Assembly: GCF_016864375.1 (NCBI RefSeq)
Contig: NZ_CP069354.1
Coordinates: 2,687,501 to 2,751,500 of the forward strand
Direction: 5' to 3'
Length of the DNA: 64,000 bases
Source of the DNA: Microvirga sp. VF16
GTDB taxonomy: Bacteria; Pseudomonadota; Alphaproteobacteria; Rhizobiales; Beijerinckiaceae
The translations under genes and the position numbers were made by a program. Under the pieces are notes generated by a model. It was not told where the DNA came from and searched no databases. It saw only the letters and a program-made list of their open reading frames with translations. This document shows positions 19,345 to 28,225 of this stretch, one piece after another; positions within the stretch are counted from its first letter, which is position 1; the number at the start of each line of letters is the position of its first letter.

Positions 19345-19788
19345 ATGGACAGGACACGAAAGAACCAAGTCACCCCAAAACTCCGCTCCTTCGCCAAGGA
19401 GCAACGGTCGATTCCGACCAGGGCCGAAGACCTGTTCTGGCAGCAGGTCCGCGGGGGCCGATTCCACGGCTACAAGTTCAAGCGGCAGGTGCCGATTGCG
19501 CCTTATATCGTCGATTTTCTCTGCGCAGGGGCGAGGGTGATTGTGGAACTGGATGGTGTTCCCCACGAACAGCCGGAGCAGCGGGCGCACGACGAAAGGC
19601 GCGATGCCTTCCTGCGGAGCCAGGGCTTTCGCGTTCTTCGCTTTTCCAACGACCTGATGCTCGGTAACGGCAATCTCGTTCTTGACTCCGTGCGCCAAGC
19701 GATTGAAGCCGAACTCGGCCCCTCTCCCGACCTGCTTCGCAGGCCACCCTCTCCCGCAGAGGGGAGAGGGAAACAAGGTGCTTTATGA
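19345..19788 (+). CDS. DUF559 endonuclease-like protein
   Basis: 147 residues of the DUF559 family (PF04480, Vsr/PD-(D/E)XK-like nuclease fold). Visible family features are PTRAEDLFWQQVRGG, FKRQVPIAPYIVDFLCAG with the core Asp, VIVELDGVPHEQ with Glu-x-Asp-Gly, an Arg/Asp-rich helix, and GFRVLRFSN. Its biochemical activity is not established. The gene lies between inverted repeats inside pyrB-pyrC. The left repeat supplies its ribosome site and the right repeat encodes its last roughly 20 residues. Its TGA overlaps the pyrC ATG (ATGA). This looks like a mobile or homing-type insertion made compatible with operon expression (inference). Confidence 0.85.
   Translation: MDRTRKNQVTPKLRSFAKEQRSIPTRAEDLFWQQVRGGRFHGYKFKRQVPIAPYIVDFLCAGARVIVELDGVPHEQPEQRAHDERRDAFLRSQGFRVLRFSNDLMLGNGNLVLDSVRQAIEAELGPSPDLLRRPPSPAEGRGKQGAL
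19719..19770 (-). repeat. Right inverted repeat flanking the DUF559 gene
   Basis: 52 bases starting CCCCTCTCCCGACCTGCTTC and ending GGGGAGAGGG. Read on the minus strand it matches the left copy (19295-19342) except in the central loop. It overlaps the 3' end of the DUF559 coding region. Confidence 0.85.
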
Positions 19789-21080
19789 CGTCCGATCATA
19801 CCATCCTCTTCAAGAACGCCCGCCTCATTGATCCCGCCAGCGATCGCGAGGAGCGCGGCGGCGTGCTGGTGCGCGACGGCGTGATCCAGGCTGTCGGGCC
19901 GCAAGTCGCGGAAGCTTCCAACGCACAGGTGATCGATTGCAGCGGGCAGGTGCTCAGCCCCGGCCTCATCGACATGCGCGCCTTCATTGGCGAGCCGGGT
20001 GGTCCCTATCGCGAAACGCTCAAGAGCGCCGGCGAAGCGGCAGCGGCGGGCGGTGTCACGACCATCGTGTCCATGCCCGACACGAGCCCGGTTCTCGACG
20101 ATCCGGCCGTCATCGATTTCATCGTCCGCCGGGCCCGCGATACCTCCATCGTCAACATCTGCCCGGCCGCGGCCCTGACAAAGGGACTGGAGGGGCAGGA
20201 GATGGCCGAGATCGGCCGTCTCAAGGAAGCCGGCGCCATCGCCTTCACCGACGGTGCACGCTCTGTCACCAATGCGCAGGTCATGCGCCGCGCGCTCACC
20301 TATGCCCGCGATTTCGACGCGCTGATCGTCCACCACCTGGAGGACCCCGATCTCGTGGGCCAGGGCGTGATGAACGAGGGCGAGTTCGCCTCGCGCCTCG
20401 GGCTGCCCGGCATCCCGCGCGAGGCCGAGACGGTGATGCTGGAGCGCGACATCCGCCTCGTGCGGCTCACCGGCGGGCGCTACCACGCGGCGATGATTTC
20501 CTGCGCCGATTCGGCGGAGATCGTGCGGAGCGCGAAGGAGCGAGGTCTGCCCGTCACCTGCGGCGTTTCCATCAACCATCTCGCGCTCAACGAGAACGAC
20601 ATCGGCGATTACCGCACCTTCCTGAAGCTCTCGCCGCCGCTGCGCCACGAGGACGACCGGCTGGCGATGATCGAGGCGCTCGCCGACGGCGCCATCGACG
20701 TGATCGTCTCCGACCACAATCCACAGGATGTGGAGAACAAGCGGCTGCCCTTCGCCGAAGCGGCCAATGGGGCGGTCGGGCTTGAGACGCTGCTTTCGGC
20801 TGCCCTGCGCCTCGTTCATGCGGGCCGTATCTCGCTCCCGAAACTCCTGCGGGCTCTGTCCACGAAACCCGCGGAAATCCTTGGGCTTCCCAGCGGACGC
20901 CTCGCCGTCGGCGCACCGGCTGATCTCATCGTCTTCGATCCCGATGCGCCTTACGTGCTCGACAAGCGCCAGCTCAAATCCCTGTCCAAGAACTCGCCCT
21001 TCGACGAAGCTCGCCTGGAGGGGCAGGTCACGGTCACGATGGTGGCGGGCAGGGTGGTGTTTCAACGCGATACGATGTAA
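19785..21080 (+). CDS. pyrC: Dihydroorotase-like protein, probably non-catalytic (PyrC')
   Basis: 431 residues with the amidohydrolase/dihydroorotase fold. The metal-binding His-x-His that normally reads DxHxH is here LIDMRAFIGEPG, and the HxxHxS-type histidine region reads RYHAAMIS. The Asp of VIVSDHNPQD is kept. Loss of zinc ligands is known for Pseudomonas PyrC', which is inactive but needed to assemble ATCase with PyrB. Position next to pyrB supports the same role here (inference). A separate active dihydroorotase would then be needed elsewhere. Translation is coupled to the DUF559 gene by ATGA. Confidence 0.85.
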   Translation: MTSDHTILFKNARLIDPASDREERGGVLVRDGVIQAVGPQVAEASNAQVIDCSGQVLSPGLIDMRAFIGEPGGPYRETLKSAGEAAAAGGVTTIVSMPDTSPVLDDPAVIDFIVRRARDTSIVNICPAAALTKGLEGQEMAEIGRLKEAGAIAFTDGARSVTNAQVMRRALTYARDFDALIVHHLEDPDLVGQGVMNEGEFASRLGLPGIPREAETVMLERDIRLVRLTGGRYHAAMISCADSAEIVRSAKERGLPVTCGVSINHLALNENDIGDYRTFLKLSPPLRHEDDRLAMIEALADGAIDVIVSDHNPQDVENKRLPFAEAANGAVGLETLLSAALRLVHAGRISLPKLLRALSTKPAEILGLPSGRLAVGAPADLIVFDPDAPYVLDKRQLKSLSKNSPFDEARLEGQVTVTMVAGRVVFQRDTM

Positions 21081-21090
21081 CGAGAAGTGA

Positions 21091-21693
21091 ATGTCTGACG
21101 AAGCCAACCTCCTGCACCTCCTGGGCGCTCTGCTCTTCGGTTACCTGCTGGGCTCGATCCCCTTCGGCCTGATCTTCACCCGCATGGCGGGCCTAGGGGA
21201 CGTGCGGAAGATCGGCTCCGGCAATATCGGCGCCACCAACGTGCTGCGCACGGGACGCAAGGGGCTCGCAGCGGCGACCCTGCTCGCCGATGCTCTTAAG
21301 GGCACGGTCCCGGTGCTGATCGCCGCCCAATGGGGACCGCAATTCGCGACCCTCGCGGCCCTCGGCGCGTTCCTGGGCCACCTCTTTCCAGTTTGGCTCA
21401 AGTTCAAGGGCGGCAAGGGCGTCGCCACCTTCATCGGCGTGCTGATCGGCCTCAAGCCTCTGGCCGCTCTGATCTTCTGCCTCATCTGGCTCGGTGTGGC
21501 TTTCGCCTCTAAGTATTCTTCGCTCTCCGCTCTGATCGCCAGCGCCGCAACGCCGGTGGTCCTGTGGCTCCTTGGCGAACCCGGCATGGCCGCGATGACG
21601 ATCATCCTTGTGGCGCTTCTGTGGTGGAAGCACAGCCAGAACATCAGCCGCCTTCTCGCCGGGACCGAAGGCAAGATCGGACAGAAGGGATAA
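21091..21693 (+). CDS. plsY: Glycerol-3-phosphate acyltransferase PlsY
   Basis: 200 residues with five or so membrane helices and the three PlsY motifs: [39 protein letters not shown] and [10 protein letters not shown]. It transfers the acyl group from acyl-phosphate (made by PlsX, not in this window) to glycerol-3-phosphate to form lysophosphatidate. It is 10 bp downstream of pyrC and 3 bp before dprA, in a conserved alphaproteobacterial operon. Confidence 0.95.
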   Translation: MSDEANLLHLLGALLFGYLLGSIPFGLIFTRMAGLGDVRKIGSGNIGATNVLRTGRKGLAAATLLADALKGTVPVLIAAQWGPQFATLAALGAFLGHLFPVWLKFKGGKGVATFIGVLIGLKPLAALIFCLIWLGVAFASKYSSLSALIASAATPVVLWLLGEPGMAAMTIILVALLWWKHSQNISRLLAGTEGKIGQKG

Positions 21694-21696
21694 TTC

Positions 21697-22884
21697 ATGA
21701 TCCTGACGGATGAGCAGCGTCTCGATTGGCTTCGCCTCATCCGCTCGGAGAATGTCGGTCCCCGGACCTTCCGGGCCCTGATCAACCAATATGGCAGTGC
21801 CGCCGCCGCGCTGGAGGCGCTGCCGGATCTCGCCCGTCGCGGCGGGCGCCTGATGCTGAAAGTCTGCAGTCGGGCGGAGGCCGAAAAAGAAATGGCGGCG
21901 GCCGCGCGCCTCGGCGTCCGTTTCATTGCCATGGGCGAGCCGGATTACCCGAAGACCCTCCAGGCCATCGATACCGCGCCGCCCCTGATCGCCGTTCGCG
22001 GGTCCACCGACGTGCTGGCGAAGCCCTCCGTCGCCATCGTCGGATCGCGCAACGCTTCCGCCTCCGGCCTGACCTTCGCCGAACGGCTGGCGCGCCAGCT
22101 CGGCGAGACCAGCTACGTAGTGGTATCGGGGCTCGCGCGGGGCATCGATACGAAGGCGCATAAGGCGAGCCTGGAGAGCGGCACCATCGCCGTGCTGGCC
22201 GGCGGCCACGACAGGATCTATCCGGCCCAGAACGAGCCGCTGCTGCACGCCATCATCGAGCAGGGTGGGGCGGTGATCTCCGAAATGCCGATGGGATGGG
22301 AGCCGCGCGGCCGCGACTTCCCGCGCCGGAACAGGATCGTTTCAGGTCTCTCCTATGGCGTCGTGGTGGTCGAGGCGGCGCGCCGCTCGGGCTCGCTCAT
22401 CACCGCGCGCTTTGCCCTGGAACAGGGGCGGGAGGTGTTTGCCGTTCCGGGCTCGCCGCTCGATCCACGGGCGGAAGGGACAAACGATCTCATTCGCGAC
22501 GGAGCCACGCTCTGTGCCGGTGTGGAGCATGTGACGAGTGTGCTGGAGCCGCTGATCGCTTCAGGCCCTCGTCTCGACCGGGGCGCCGAGGAGCCGCAGC
22601 ACGCGCTGGGCTCGGAAGAACTCTGGGACGAGCTTGATCTGCCGGATATCGTCCGCGCGCCCGTGCGGCCGGTTATGCCGGATGCGGGCCTCGACGACGA
22701 AAGGGGTGAGGGCGAGGTCGATCTGATCGCGTTTCTCGGCCCCTCGCCGGTTGCCGTCGACGATCTCGTTCGGCAGACCGGGCTTTCGATCCGCAACGTT
22801 CAGATGGCGCTGCTCGAACTTGAGATCGCTGGACGTCTCGAGCGCCATGGCGGCAATGCAGTGTCGCTGATCGTCGGGGGTTAA
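21697..22884 (+). CDS. dprA: DNA processing protein DprA
   Basis: 395 residues. An N-terminal SAM-like region (about 1-60) is followed by the Rossmann-type DprA core with [38 protein letters not shown] and [14 protein letters not shown]-terminal winged-helix DML1-like domain spans about 330-395 ([24 protein letters not shown]). DprA loads RecA on incoming single-stranded DNA during transformation. In many genomes topA follows dprA on the same strand; here topA lies on the other side of pyrB in the opposite orientation. Confidence 0.94.
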   Translation: MILTDEQRLDWLRLIRSENVGPRTFRALINQYGSAAAALEALPDLARRGGRLMLKVCSRAEAEKEMAAAARLGVRFIAMGEPDYPKTLQAIDTAPPLIAVRGSTDVLAKPSVAIVGSRNASASGLTFAERLARQLGETSYVVVSGLARGIDTKAHKASLESGTIAVLAGGHDRIYPAQNEPLLHAIIEQGGAVISEMPMGWEPRGRDFPRRNRIVSGLSYGVVVVEAARRSGSLITARFALEQGREVFAVPGSPLDPRAEGTNDLIRDGATLCAGVEHVTSVLEPLIASGPRLDRGAEEPQHALGSEELWDELDLPDIVRAPVRPVMPDAGLDDERGEGEVDLIAFLGPSPVAVDDLVRQTGLSIRNVQMALLELEIAGRLERHGGNAVSLIVGG

Positions 22885-22887
22885 CCT

Positions 22888-23133
22888 TTACCGGTCCTTA
22901 TCGGCCATTTGCAGAGTCCTGATGGCCTCCAGCCGTGCCATGTCGAGAAGATAGGCCAAAAGATCGAGCTTCACCTCACGGGCGAGGTAGGACAGTTCCG
23001 CCGAAAATTCAGAGATGTATTGGGCCGTTTCCTTCGCCGACATTCCAGCCTCGTGCGGGGCAGCCTTCCGTTCCGTCATCTGCTGCTCTTGAGATGATGG
23101 GGCTTTTAGGAAATGGCGCGGGGCTTTGGACAT
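22888..23133 (-). CDS. Conserved hypothetical protein
   Basis: 81 residues, mostly helical (ETAQYISEFSAELSYLAREVKLDLLAYLLDMARLEA), without signal peptide or membrane helix. It looks like a small soluble helical protein of the type found in Hyphomicrobiales; function unknown. The start is uncertain: an ATG at 23079 would give 63 residues. It converges with dprA, 3 bp apart. Confidence 0.6.
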   Translation of the reverse strand: MSKAPRHFLKAPSSQEQQMTERKAAPHEAGMSAKETAQYISEFSAELSYLAREVKLDLLAYLLDMARLEAIRTLQMADKDR

Positions 23134-23228
23134 CGAGGCTGCCGCTGTCTCTTTGTTTCAATTCGCCTAGATAGCAACACAACCAATGATAACGCAAGTT
23201 GATTTATTCTTTACTTATAGTTGCAAAA

Positions 23229-24155
23229 TCATCTCAATAGGGAGATCAATAGTGGCATCGAGACCAGAGCAAGTAATGTCTGCAGGGTCAGGATCTCGGC
23301 CATGAGACCCGCATTGCCGCCCATCTGGCGGGCGAGCACGTAAGCGGCACTGGCCGAAGGCACGGAGGCTGCGATGATCGTCACTGTCATGTCGTCGCCG
23401 CTGACACCGATGAAGCGGGCATAGGTCACGGCGATGACCGGCATCAGAATGAGCTTGAGGCTTGCGGTCAGGACATGTGGTAGACCAGGGCTGGCGAGCC
23501 GACGGATATCGAGGCCCGCGCCGACAATGAGCAAACCGGCCGCGAGCGCCGCCCGGCCCATCACTTCGATGTATCCAGCGAGCGGCCTGGGCAGCGGAGG
23601 GGCTAAGAGATTGAGCGTGAGACCCACGGCGCAGGACCAGATGAACGGATTGGTCAGGAACGAGCGCAGGATGTCCCAGGGGCTGCGCCGGGGCTGGCCA
23701 GCAAAACGGATGAAGACATAGAAGGCGAGCAGGTTGAGGAGCGGCACCATGGCCGCGATGGCGACCGCAATCAGGGCGATCCCGCGCTGTCCGAACAAGC
23801 CTCCCGCGACCGCTAGTCCGACGAAGGTGTTCCAGCGCGTCGCTCCTTGAAAGATTGACGTGAAGCTCGGGCCGTCGATGCCGAAGCGGCGCTCCAGCAC
23901 GGGCCTCAACGCCAGCACGAGGACCGCCATCGTGAGAATCGCGCCGATCAGCGCGCCACCGACACCGAGGACCGGCACGGAGGAAAGGTCGGCGCGCGAC
24001 AAGGTGTCGATGATGAGCGCCGGGAAAAAGATCACGTAGGTGACGCGTTCAAGCCCCGCCCATTGCTGCTCGCTCACGAAATTCGTCGCCCGGCACAGCC
24101 AGCCGGTGGCAATGATTAGGAAGGTTGGGATCAGGCTGGCGAGGATGGCGGACAT
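23229..24155 (-). CDS. AEC family transporter (auxin efflux carrier-like)
   Basis: 308 residues with about ten hydrophobic helices, beginning SAILASLIPTFLIIATGWLC. The family motif region VTYVIFFPALIIDTLSRA in the first half and ASVPSASAAYVLARQMGG in the second are characteristic of bacterial AEC carriers (MdcF/YfdV-like). Substrates of the family include malonate and other small organic anions; none can be assigned. The promoter would lie in the short divergent gap with arfB. Confidence 0.85.
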   Translation of the reverse strand: MSAILASLIPTFLIIATGWLCRATNFVSEQQWAGLERVTYVIFFPALIIDTLSRADLSSVPVLGVGGALIGAILTMAVLVLALRPVLERRFGIDGPSFTSIFQGATRWNTFVGLAVAGGLFGQRGIALIAVAIAAMVPLLNLLAFYVFIRFAGQPRRSPWDILRSFLTNPFIWSCAVGLTLNLLAPPLPRPLAGYIEVMGRAALAAGLLIVGAGLDIRRLASPGLPHVLTASLKLILMPVIAVTYARFIGVSGDDMTVTIIAASVPSASAAYVLARQMGGNAGLMAEILTLQTLLALVSMPLLISLLR

Positions 24156-24314
24156 GGAGAAACTGGGCCGGGCGGACCATGAGATCCAGAAAAAGCGGGG
24201 TGCATGAGGCGCTTAAGGTGTATCGCAGCCATCGACAAGCGCCGGATAAGCTTGCATTGGAATTCGGTCCTTATGCTCCACTTGTCTTTCTCCGCGTCCG
24301 GTCCGAGGCCCTTG

Positions 24315-24737
24315 ATGATCCAGGTGACGAATTCCATCGCGCTCGACGAGTCCGAGCTTCAGGAAAGCTTCATCCGCGCCTCCGGTCCGGGCGGCCAGAA
24401 CGTCAACAAGGTCGAGACGGCCGTGCAGCTGCGCTTCGATGTGCGCAATTCGCCGTCGTTGCCGGATTACGTGAAGGAAAAGCTCGAAAGGCTCGCCGGC
24501 AAGCGCATGACCAACGAGGGCGTGCTGATCATCACGGCTCAGCGCTTCCGCACCCAGGAACGCAATCGCGAGGACGCGGTGGCGCGCCTCGTCGAACTGA
24601 TCCGGCAGGCGACCGAGCGTCCGAAAACGCGCCGGCCCACGCGTCCGACACTCGCCTCTAAGAAGCGCAGGCTCGAGGCCAAGGGCCGCCGGTCCGAGAT
24701 CAAGAAAGGGCGCAGCGGCAAGCCGGGGTTCGACTAA
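24315..24737 (+). CDS. arfB: Alternative ribosome-rescue factor ArfB
   Basis: 140 residues. The catalytic GGQ motif is in ASGPGGQNVNKVETAVQL, followed by the RF-1 domain. The C-terminal tail is strongly basic (KKRRLEAKGRRSEIKKGRSGKPGFD) and would insert into the empty mRNA channel of a stalled ribosome. It hydrolyses peptidyl-tRNA on non-stop complexes. The ATG at 24315 gives the standard N-terminus MIQVTNSIALDESEL; upstream codons do not match the family. Confidence 0.93.
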   Translation: MIQVTNSIALDESELQESFIRASGPGGQNVNKVETAVQLRFDVRNSPSLPDYVKEKLERLAGKRMTNEGVLIITAQRFRTQERNREDAVARLVELIRQATERPKTRRPTRPTLASKKRRLEAKGRRSEIKKGRSGKPGFD

Positions 24738-24832
24738 AGCATTTTTTGGCGAAGTGGACCCGGTTCGCCGTCAAAAAAAATACGTCAAACCAAAAAGAGA
24801 GATGATTCCACGCAAGTGGAAACAGCTCTAAG
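24738..24832. repeat. Rhizobial AGCATTTTTT-type dispersed repeat
   Basis: Starts AAGCATTTTTTGGCGAAGTG, then GGACCCGGTTCGCCGTCAAAAA, and ends near CACGCAAGTGGAAACAGCTCTAA. The GGCGAA-GTGGACCCGG-TTCGCC core is an inverted repeat. It closely resembles a unit scattered many times in Bradyrhizobium and Methylobacterium genomes. It begins directly at the arfB stop. A related fragment (AGAGCATCGG) lies near 25220. Confidence 0.65.
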
Positions 24833-24836
24833 CGCC

Positions 24837-25205
24837 TCATCCCTTAAGGACGATGCCGCCGAAGCCGAAAAGATCGGCGAAGACGGCAAACACCACACCG
24901 AGGCCAACGAGGACGAGGCCGGTGAGGAAGAAGTGGATCGAGCGGTTGTACCGTTTGAGCTGGAGAGAGGAGACCAGCAGAAGATCCGCCAATGCCTTCA
25001 ACTGCAGGACAACACCCAGGGTGATCACGGCCACGGAGACGAGATCCGAGTTCATCCATTCTCCCGGGAGTGCCGACCAGCGGCTCAGGAACCCGAGGGA
25101 GAAGCCGACGACGACGCCGATAGCGATGATGGAGCCGTTGCGGAAGGTGGAATCGACGTGTTGCAACTCGCCGCGTTCGACAGGTTCAGCAGCATCCTTC
25201 GCCAT
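24837..25205 (-). CDS. Hypothetical membrane protein
   Basis: 122 residues with three predicted membrane helices (about 27-46, 56-78 and 87-115) and a charged N-terminus. It ends with LFGFGGIVLKG. No family recognised. The ATG at 25205 has GGAG eight bases upstream; earlier codons look non-coding. It is flanked by dispersed repeats on both sides and is probably monocistronic. Confidence 0.65.
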   Translation of the reverse strand: MAKDAAEPVERGELQHVDSTFRNGSIIAIGVVVGFSLGFLSRWSALPGEWMNSDLVSVAVITLGVVLQLKALADLLLVSSLQLKRYNRSIHFFLTGLVLVGLGVVFAVFADLFGFGGIVLKG

Positions 25206-25286
25206 TGTCAGGCTCCAACTAGAGCATCGGAAAGCGATCCTATCGCAATTCGAGGCCAACCAAGTGGCGAAACTGGCGCAGGCCCC

Positions 25287-26336
25287 TCACTCCGAGGGAG
25301 GATAGGCGTGCTCGCCGCCCTTGTAGTCCGAGATCGTGTAGCACCTGCCGGTGTTGCGGATAGCGTCAGGTCCAATGACGGCCTTTCCATGCCCGCCGGG
25401 AATGTCGAGGATATAGGTCGGCTGGCAGAGCCCCGAGATCCGCCCGCGCAAGCCGGCGACCAAGGCGCGGCCTTCCTCAATGGAGAGGCGGAAATGGCTC
25501 GTGCCAGGCGCAAGGTCCGGATGGTGGAGGTAATAGGGCTTCACCCTTGTCTCTACGAAGGCGCGCATGAGGCCCGCGAGCGTATCGGGATCGTCGTTGA
25601 CCCCCTTAAGCAGCACGGATTGGCTGATCATGACGATGCCTGAATCGACGAGCCGCGCGCAGGCGGCACGCGCATCCGGCGTCAGCTCACGCGGGTGGTT
25701 GGCATGGAGTGCCACATAGGCCGTCTTGCCGCTCGCCTTGAGCGCCGCGATCAAGGCCTCGTCGATCCGTTCCGGCTCGACCACAGGCACGCGCGTGTGG
25801 AAGCGGACGATCTTCACGTGATCGATAGCGGCAAGCCGCTGCATGATCTCGGCGAGGCGGCGGGGCGAGAGCACCAGTGGGTCGCCGCCGGTGAGAATGA
25901 CCTCCCAGATTTCCGGGTGATCGGCGATATAGGCAAAGGCCTTGTCCATGGCCTCGGGAGACAGCGTGCCTAGCCCCTGCGGTCCCACCATCTCGCGGCG
26001 GAAGCAGAAGCGGCAATAGATCGGGCAGACATGCACGGCCTTGAGCAGGACCCGGTCGGGATAACGGTGAACGATGCCGTCGACCGGACTATGCGCAAGA
26101 TCGCCGATGGGATCGGCGCGCTCCTCAGGTTTTGTCGTCAGCTCGGCCGCATCTGGCACGAACTGGCGCGCGATCGGGTCGTTCGGATCGCTTCGGTCGA
26201 TGAGGGCTGCCATGGCAGGGCTGATCGCGATGGCGTAGCGCTCGGCCACCGCCTCGATCCCGGTAAGTTCTTCGGGTGCCACGAGGCCGGCCTCGGCCAG
26301 TTCCACAGGCGTGCGGATGGGGCGGATCGTGTTCAC
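25287..26336 (-). CDS. epmB: EF-P (R)-beta-lysylation radical-SAM aminomutase EpmB
   Basis: 349 residues of the KamA/lysine 2,3-aminomutase family. The [4Fe-4S]/SAM motif is CPIYCRFCFRRE, and further conserved pieces are TGGDPLVLSPRRL and RFHTRVPV. The short length and linkage to epmA and efp identify it as EpmB, which converts alpha-lysine to (R)-beta-lysine for EF-P modification, rather than a catabolic aminomutase. Its ATG overlaps the epmA stop (ATGA), so the two are translationally coupled. Confidence 0.92.
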   Translation of the reverse strand: MNTIRPIRTPVELAEAGLVAPEELTGIEAVAERYAIAISPAMAALIDRSDPNDPIARQFVPDAAELTTKPEERADPIGDLAHSPVDGIVHRYPDRVLLKAVHVCPIYCRFCFRREMVGPQGLGTLSPEAMDKAFAYIADHPEIWEVILTGGDPLVLSPRRLAEIMQRLAAIDHVKIVRFHTRVPVVEPERIDEALIAALKASGKTAYVALHANHPRELTPDARAACARLVDSGIVMISQSVLLKGVNDDPDTLAGLMRAFVETRVKPYYLHHPDLAPGTSHFRLSIEEGRALVAGLRGRISGLCQPTYILDIPGGHGKAVIGPDAIRNTGRCYTISDYKGGEHAYPPSE

Positions 26337-27397
26337 CGGCTTGTCTCCGGAACGGGCGCCCAGATCACCTGATCGATTCGTGAGGCGCCGGTGGCGAGCA
26401 TCACGAGCCGGTCGAAGCCGAGCGCGATGCCGCTCGCCTCGGGCATTTGCGCCAGAGCTGCCAAAAAGTCCTCGTCCACCGGATAGCTTTCTCCATAAAC
26501 TCGCATCTTCTCCGCCATCTCGGCCTCGAAGCGGCGGCGCTGCTCGGCCGCATCGGTCAACTCGCCGAAGGCGTTGGCGAGTTCCACGCCGCAGGCATAA
26601 AGCTCGAACCGTTCCGCCACGCGCGGATCGCGGGCGGTCGGGCGGGCGAGAGCTGCCTCAGCGACCGGGTACTCGTCCAGGATCGTGGCGCGCCGGAGGC
26701 CGAGATTGGGTTCCACCCGCTCCACGATGACGCGGCTGAACAGGTCCGCCCAGGTATCATCCTCGGCCACCCGCAGGCCCGCTGCCTTCAGACTGGCGGC
26801 AAGATGATCCCGATCCGTCGCGCCGCTCCGGTCGATGGAGGCGAGGAGGTCGATGCCGGCAAAACGCTTGAAGGCCTCGGCTACGCTCAGGCGCTCGGGC
26901 TCCCGGAATGGATCGGTCTCGCGGCCGCGATAGGTGAGGGTGCGGGTGCCTGCCGTCTCGGCTGCGAGACCAAGGATCTCGCCGCAATCCCGCATGAGCG
27001 CTTCGTAGCCTTCGCCGGCCCGGTACCATTCGAGCATGGTGAATTCCGGGTGGTGCAGCGGCCCGCGCTCCCGGTTGCGATAGACATGGGCGACGCAGGT
27101 GATCCGGGTTTCGCCGGCGGCCAACAGCTTCTTGCAGGCGAATTCGGGCGAGGTGTGGAGATAGAGAGGCACCCGCGATCCGTCATGTCCGATGGCTTCC
27201 GTCGCGAAGGCATGGAGATGCGCCTCGTTCCCCGGAGAGGTCTGAAGCGTGGCCGTATCCACCTCCACGAAATCCCGGCTTGCAAAGAAGCTTCGCAGGG
27301 CAGCCTGGATGCGGTTGCGGCCCATCAGGAAGGGGCGGCGATCCGCATGGACATGGGGCGTCCACCAGGGAGAGGATGCAGGCACAGGTTGATCCAT
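26333..27397 (-). CDS. epmA: EF-P lysine ligase EpmA (GenX/PoxA)
   Basis: About 354 residues, a class II lysyl-tRNA synthetase core without the anticodon-binding domain. Class II motifs are visible: [20 protein letters not shown] (motif 2), a lysine-pocket region in [17 protein letters not shown], and [11 protein letters not shown] (motif 3). EpmA attaches beta-lysine to a conserved Lys of EF-P. The ATG at 27397 gives the usual start just before [14 protein letters not shown]; the frame is open 27 codons further. It is divergent from efp, sharing a 141-bp promoter region. Confidence 0.92.
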   Translation of the reverse strand: MDQPVPASSPWWTPHVHADRRPFLMGRNRIQAALRSFFASRDFVEVDTATLQTSPGNEAHLHAFATEAIGHDGSRVPLYLHTSPEFACKKLLAAGETRITCVAHVYRNRERGPLHHPEFTMLEWYRAGEGYEALMRDCGEILGLAAETAGTRTLTYRGRETDPFREPERLSVAEAFKRFAGIDLLASIDRSGATDRDHLAASLKAAGLRVAEDDTWADLFSRVIVERVEPNLGLRRATILDEYPVAEAALARPTARDPRVAERFELYACGVELANAFGELTDAAEQRRRFEAEMAEKMRVYGESYPVDEDFLAALAQMPEASGIALGFDRLVMLATGASRIDQVIWAPVPETSR

Positions 27398-27538
27398 TCC
27401 AAAGGGTTCCGTCAGGTCGGACTGGCGATTTGCGCGAAGATAGGCTACTTGCGGCTCCGAAATCGTTTTCGATGCCACTGGGGGCTGGACGACCCGACCC
27501 TCATGACGCGTCCTTATCTGTCACAAGGAAAGCTTCCC

Positions 27539-28105
27539 GTGAAGGTCATCGCCTCTACGCTCCGCAAAGGCAATGTCGTCGATATCGACGGCAGGCTCTA
27601 TGTGGTTCTCACCGCCCAGAACATCCACCCCGGCAAGGGCACCCCGGTCACTCAGCTCGACATGCGCCGCATCTCCGACGGCGTGAAGGTCTCCGAGCGC
27701 TACCGCACCACCGAGCAGGTCGAGCGCGCCTTCGTGGAAGACCGCGAGCACACCTTCCTCTACGAGGACGGCGAGGGTTTCCACTTCATGAACCCGGAAA
27801 CCTACGATCAGGTCGTGGTTCCGGAGGACATCATCGGCGACCAGAAAGCCTATCTCCAGGAAAGCATGGCCGTGATGCTCTCGACCCATAACGGCGTTCC
27901 GATCGCCATCGAGCTGCCGGCCCGCGTGACGCTCGAGATCACCGAGACCGAGCCGGTCGTGAAGGGCCAGACGGCCTCCTCGTCCTACAAGCCCGCCATG
28001 CTCTCGAACGGTGTGCGCACCCTGGTTCCGCCTCACATCCAGGCCGGCACCCGCGTCGTGATCATGACGGAAGATGGCTCCTACGTGGAGCGTGCGAAGG
28101 ACTAA
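27539..28105 (+). CDS. efp: Translation elongation factor P
   Basis: 188 residues, the standard EF-P length with three beta-barrel domains. Lys33 in HPGKGTPV corresponds to the lysine modified by EpmA/EpmB (Lys34 in E. coli). EF-P relieves ribosome stalling at polyproline. The GTG at 27539 fits the family N-terminus ([11 protein letters not shown]) and has AAGGA nine bases upstream; an in-frame ATG at 27503 is an alternative. It is divergent from the modification genes and ends in a strong hairpin. Confidence 0.96.
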   Translation: MKVIASTLRKGNVVDIDGRLYVVLTAQNIHPGKGTPVTQLDMRRISDGVKVSERYRTTEQVERAFVEDREHTFLYEDGEGFHFMNPETYDQVVVPEDIIGDQKAYLQESMAVMLSTHNGVPIAIELPARVTLEITETEPVVKGQTASSSYKPAMLSNGVRTLVPPHIQAGTRVVIMTEDGSYVERAKD

Positions 28106-28155
28106 GGGTTCTTCTCTCGCTTGTTATAACGGCAGGCGGAGCCAATCAGATCTTG

Positions 28156-28206
28156 AAGGGCAGGAGGTTTCGGTGGAGGCTCACCGGACGTCCTGCCCTT
28201 AAATTT
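28156..28206 (+). terminator. Terminator of efp
   Basis: A 10-bp stem AAGGGCAGGA/TCCTGCCCTT (28156-28165 with 28191-28200) encloses a second small stem (CGGTG/CACCG) and is followed by AAATTTTTT. It lies 50 bases after the efp stop. Confidence 0.85.
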
Positions 28207-28225
28207 TTTGGAGTCCAACGGTTTC

